NCBI GenBank assembly: GCA_023383815.1
Contig: JAHDYG010000004.1
Location: 124,001-188,000 of the forward strand
Direction: 5' to 3'
Source of the DNA: Rhodocyclaceae bacterium
GTDB taxonomy: Bacteria; Pseudomonadota; Gammaproteobacteria; Burkholderiales; Rhodocyclaceae
DNA length: 64,000 bases
In this document: piece by piece, positions 62,603-64,000 of the stretch
How the letters are laid out: every line of letters begins with the position of its first letter
Numbering within the stretch: the first letter of the stretch is position 1
The notes under the pieces: generated by a model
What the model was told of the DNA's origin: nothing
Database searches by the model: none
What the model saw: only the letters and a program-made list of their open reading frames with translations
Position numbers and translations under genes: made by a program

Positions 62603-63054
62603 GCACCCATGACGACGGCCTGCGCGAGCTGTACCAGGAAGTGATCTTCGATCACAACCGCTCACCGCGCAATTTCCACAAACTCGACGGGGCGAACCAC
62701 GTTGCCGAAGGCCACAACCCGCTGTGCGGCGATCAGCTCACGGTCTACGTCCGGACCGAGGACGGCAAGGTGGCGGACGTGAGCTTCGTCGGACACGGCT
62801 GCGCGATCTCCACCGCTTCCGCGTCGCTGATGACCGAGGCGGTCAAGGGCCGCCCGGTGGAGGAGGTCGAGGCGCTGTTCCGGGATTTTCACGCGCTCCT
62901 GACCGGCAAGCCGGCCGACGAGCGGGACTTCGGCAAGCTCGAAGTGCTCACCGGGGTGCGCGAGTTCCCCTCGCGCGTCAAGTGTGCAACGCTCGCCTGG
63001 CACACGCTGCACAACGCGCTCAGCGACGAGTCGCGTCCCGCAAGTACGGAGTGA
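62599..63054 (+). CDS. sufU: SufU-type sulfur-transfer protein (NifU_N-like)
   Basis: A 151-residue protein with NPLCGDQLTVY (Cys43, Asp45), GHGCAISTASASLM (Cys68) and VKCATLAW (Cys129), the zinc-binding set of SufU. SufU accepts sulfur from SufS and passes it to SufB in Gram-positive bacteria; SufU-type genes also occur in several betaproteobacteria. GAGGGG precedes the ATG. Its stop overlaps the sufT start. Confidence 0.95.
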   Translation: MSTHDDGLRELYQEVIFDHNRSPRNFHKLDGANHVAEGHNPLCGDQLTVYVRTEDGKVADVSFVGHGCAISTASASLMTEAVKGRPVEEVEALFRDFHALLTGKPADERDFGKLEVLTGVREFPSRVKCATLAWHTLHNALSDESRPASTE

Positions 63055-63632
63055 TGACCATGAACGACCGCTATGAACTGGCCGACACGCTCTTCCTGCT
63101 GCGCGACTGCGCCGCGGTCAGCGTGCCGTGGGGCGAGCGCGTGACGCTCGAAGAAGGTAGTCCGGCGCTCATCACGCAACGGCTCGGTGGTTCGATCACC
63201 GTCATGAGTGGCGGCAACCTCTACCGCATCGAGGAACGCAATGCCGACGCGCTCGGCATCGAGCCGCAACTCGAAGCGGTGCCGCAGGACGCGACCCCGG
63301 AGGGCGAGCGCACCGTGGACAGTATCGAGCAGGCGGCCTGGCAGCAGCTCGCAACCTGCTACGACCCAGAGATCCCGTTCGACATCGTCGCGCTGGGGCT
63401 CATCTACGGCTGCACCGCGGTGGCGCTCGGCGAGGGGCGCTTCCGCGTGGAAGTGCGCATGACGCTCACCGCGCCCGGCTGCGGCATGGGGACCCTGATC
63501 GCCGACGAAGCCCGCGACAAGATCCTCACCATCCCCGGTGTGGCCGAAGCAGCCGTCGAACTCGTGTGGGACCCACCGTGGAGCCGCGAGATGATGAGCG
63601 AGGCGGCACGGCTGGAAATGGGCTTGATGTAA
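63054..63632 (+). CDS. sufT: SufT, DUF59-containing Fe-S maturation protein
   Basis: A 192-residue protein. The N-terminal part (about 1-85) is specific to proteobacterial SufT, and the DUF59/MIP18 domain (about 90-180) has CYDPEIPFDIVALGLIYG and the reactive APGCGMG Cys. It helps mature Fe-S proteins under high demand. Two ATGs six bases apart are possible. It is the last suf gene; no clear terminator follows. Confidence 0.95.
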   Translation: MTMNDRYELADTLFLLRDCAAVSVPWGERVTLEEGSPALITQRLGGSITVMSGGNLYRIEERNADALGIEPQLEAVPQDATPEGERTVDSIEQAAWQQLATCYDPEIPFDIVALGLIYGCTAVALGEGRFRVEVRMTLTAPGCGMGTLIADEARDKILTIPGVAEAAVELVWDPPWSREMMSEAARLEMGLM

Positions 63633-63769
63633 ATGGGTTCGGTGTGGTCGAGGCGCTCCTGCCGGTCGAGGTCGGTGGTGCTTTCATCCACGAGCGGGGT
63701 CCGCGGACACAGAGCAATGCCGACCCCTGCATCGATACGCTGGCCAAACACCGGGATTGAGACTACGAT

Positions 63770-63792
63770 CCGTATTACGATATGTGATACGG
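63770..63792. promoter_or_regulatory. palindromic operator before the antitoxin gene
   Basis: Half sites CCGTATTAC and GTGATACGG (8 of 9 positions complementary) flank a 5-bp centre GATAT. The palindrome ends one base before the ATG region and overlaps the -10 of a promoter with TTGAGA at 63757-63762. This layout is typical for autorepression by ribbon-helix-helix antitoxins. Confidence 0.65.
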
Positions 63793-63793
63793 A

Positions 63794-64000
63794 ATGAAAC
63801 ACATGGGTGCGATCAGCCTGAGATTGCCGGACGAAGTCGAGAACCGGCTTGCAGAAGAGGCCCGGCTCGAAGGCCGTGCGCGTTCGGAAGTGGTGCGCGA
63901 GGCGATCGTCGAATACGTCGCGCGTCGTGAGCGCGAACGGTTCATGACCGAGCTGGTGGCGGAAGCGAAGGCCGTCTACGCCGATGAGGCTGGGGCGCGT
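63794..64000 (+). CDS. ribbon-helix-helix (CopG-type) antitoxin, truncated by window end
   Basis: At least 69 residues, open at the 3' window edge. AISLRLPDEVENRLAEEAR is a ribbon-helix-helix DNA-binding fold, followed by EGRARSEVVREAIVEYVARRERERF. Proteins of this type are antitoxins that bind an operator palindrome through the N-terminus and a toxin (often MazF/PemK or RelE type) through the C-terminus. A second ATG three codons later is possible. The toxin gene would lie beyond the window. Confidence 0.75.
   Translation, partial: MKHMGAISLRLPDEVENRLAEEARLEGRARSEVVREAIVEYVARRERERFMTELVAEAKAVYADEAGAR

Noticed and set aside
63633-63756. Possible gene in the gap between sufT and the antitoxin
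   Set aside because: The short frames have no ribosome binding site, recognisable motif or sensible composition; nothing identifiable is present.

Overview
The window reads as chromosomal DNA from a high-GC, denitrifying betaproteobacterium, most plausibly of the Rhodocyclales (Thauera/Azoarcus/Aromatoleum type). This is inferred from gene content: a nitrous oxide reductase locus beside a RegB/RegA-type redox pair, an aminobenzoate-CoA-ligase-like enzyme with a TRAP-TAXI transporter, the tig-clpP-clpX-lon-hupB block, and an SUF operon of the sufBCDSUT kind. I see no prophage, insertion sequence or CRISPR array. Coding density is very high and many start/stop codons overlap (ATGA or GTGA), so most genes sit in operons.

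Layout. 1-6963: nosZ, nosR and a small membrane protein on the minus strand, divergent from a regBA-type two-component pair; their shared intergenic region carries two tandem GCGAC-N5-GTCGC palindromes that fit the RegA/PrrA box. 6978-16180: minus-strand module with a DctB/DctD-type pair, a DUF1850 protein, a fused 4TM/12TM TRAP permease, a TAXI receptor behind a sigma-54-like promoter, a MarR regulator and an aryl-CoA ligase. 16368-23701: creA, two divergent PepSY proteins, a PhoP/PhoQ-like pair, a membrane sulfatase-fold transferase, a ColR-like regulator and a Tat-type dienelactone hydrolase. 23824-30843: housekeeping genes (thrC, a lytic transglycosylase, epd-like, nadC, an EamA exporter, nnr).

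31033-40027: a signalling block with an EAL-CBS-GGDEF protein followed by SiaA/SiaB/SiaC-like partner-switch proteins, convergent with prkA-yeaH-spoVR. 40391-46892: tig, clpP, clpX, lon, hupB and tRNA-Val. 46953-52591: a minus-strand envelope-modification operon (gtrA, GT2 transferase, ArnT-like transferase, methyltransferase, InaA-like kinase) ending in a ColS-like kinase. 52679-56987: two tandem SLC13-family transporters. 57183-63632: a small leader ORF, an Rrf2 regulator and sufBCDSUT. 63794-end: start of a ribbon-helix-helix antitoxin behind a palindromic operator.

Three regulatory circuits can be read from the DNA itself: RegBA to nosZ; the DctBD-type pair to the TRAP-TAXI transporter through a sigma-54 promoter; and a Col system whose regulator and sensor genes lie about 25 kb apart, while both transcription units carry closely related 16-bp boxes. 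The least familiar arrangement is the Sia-type module, in which the c-di-GMP enzyme and the SpoIIE-type phosphatase carry the same CBS-like input domain.
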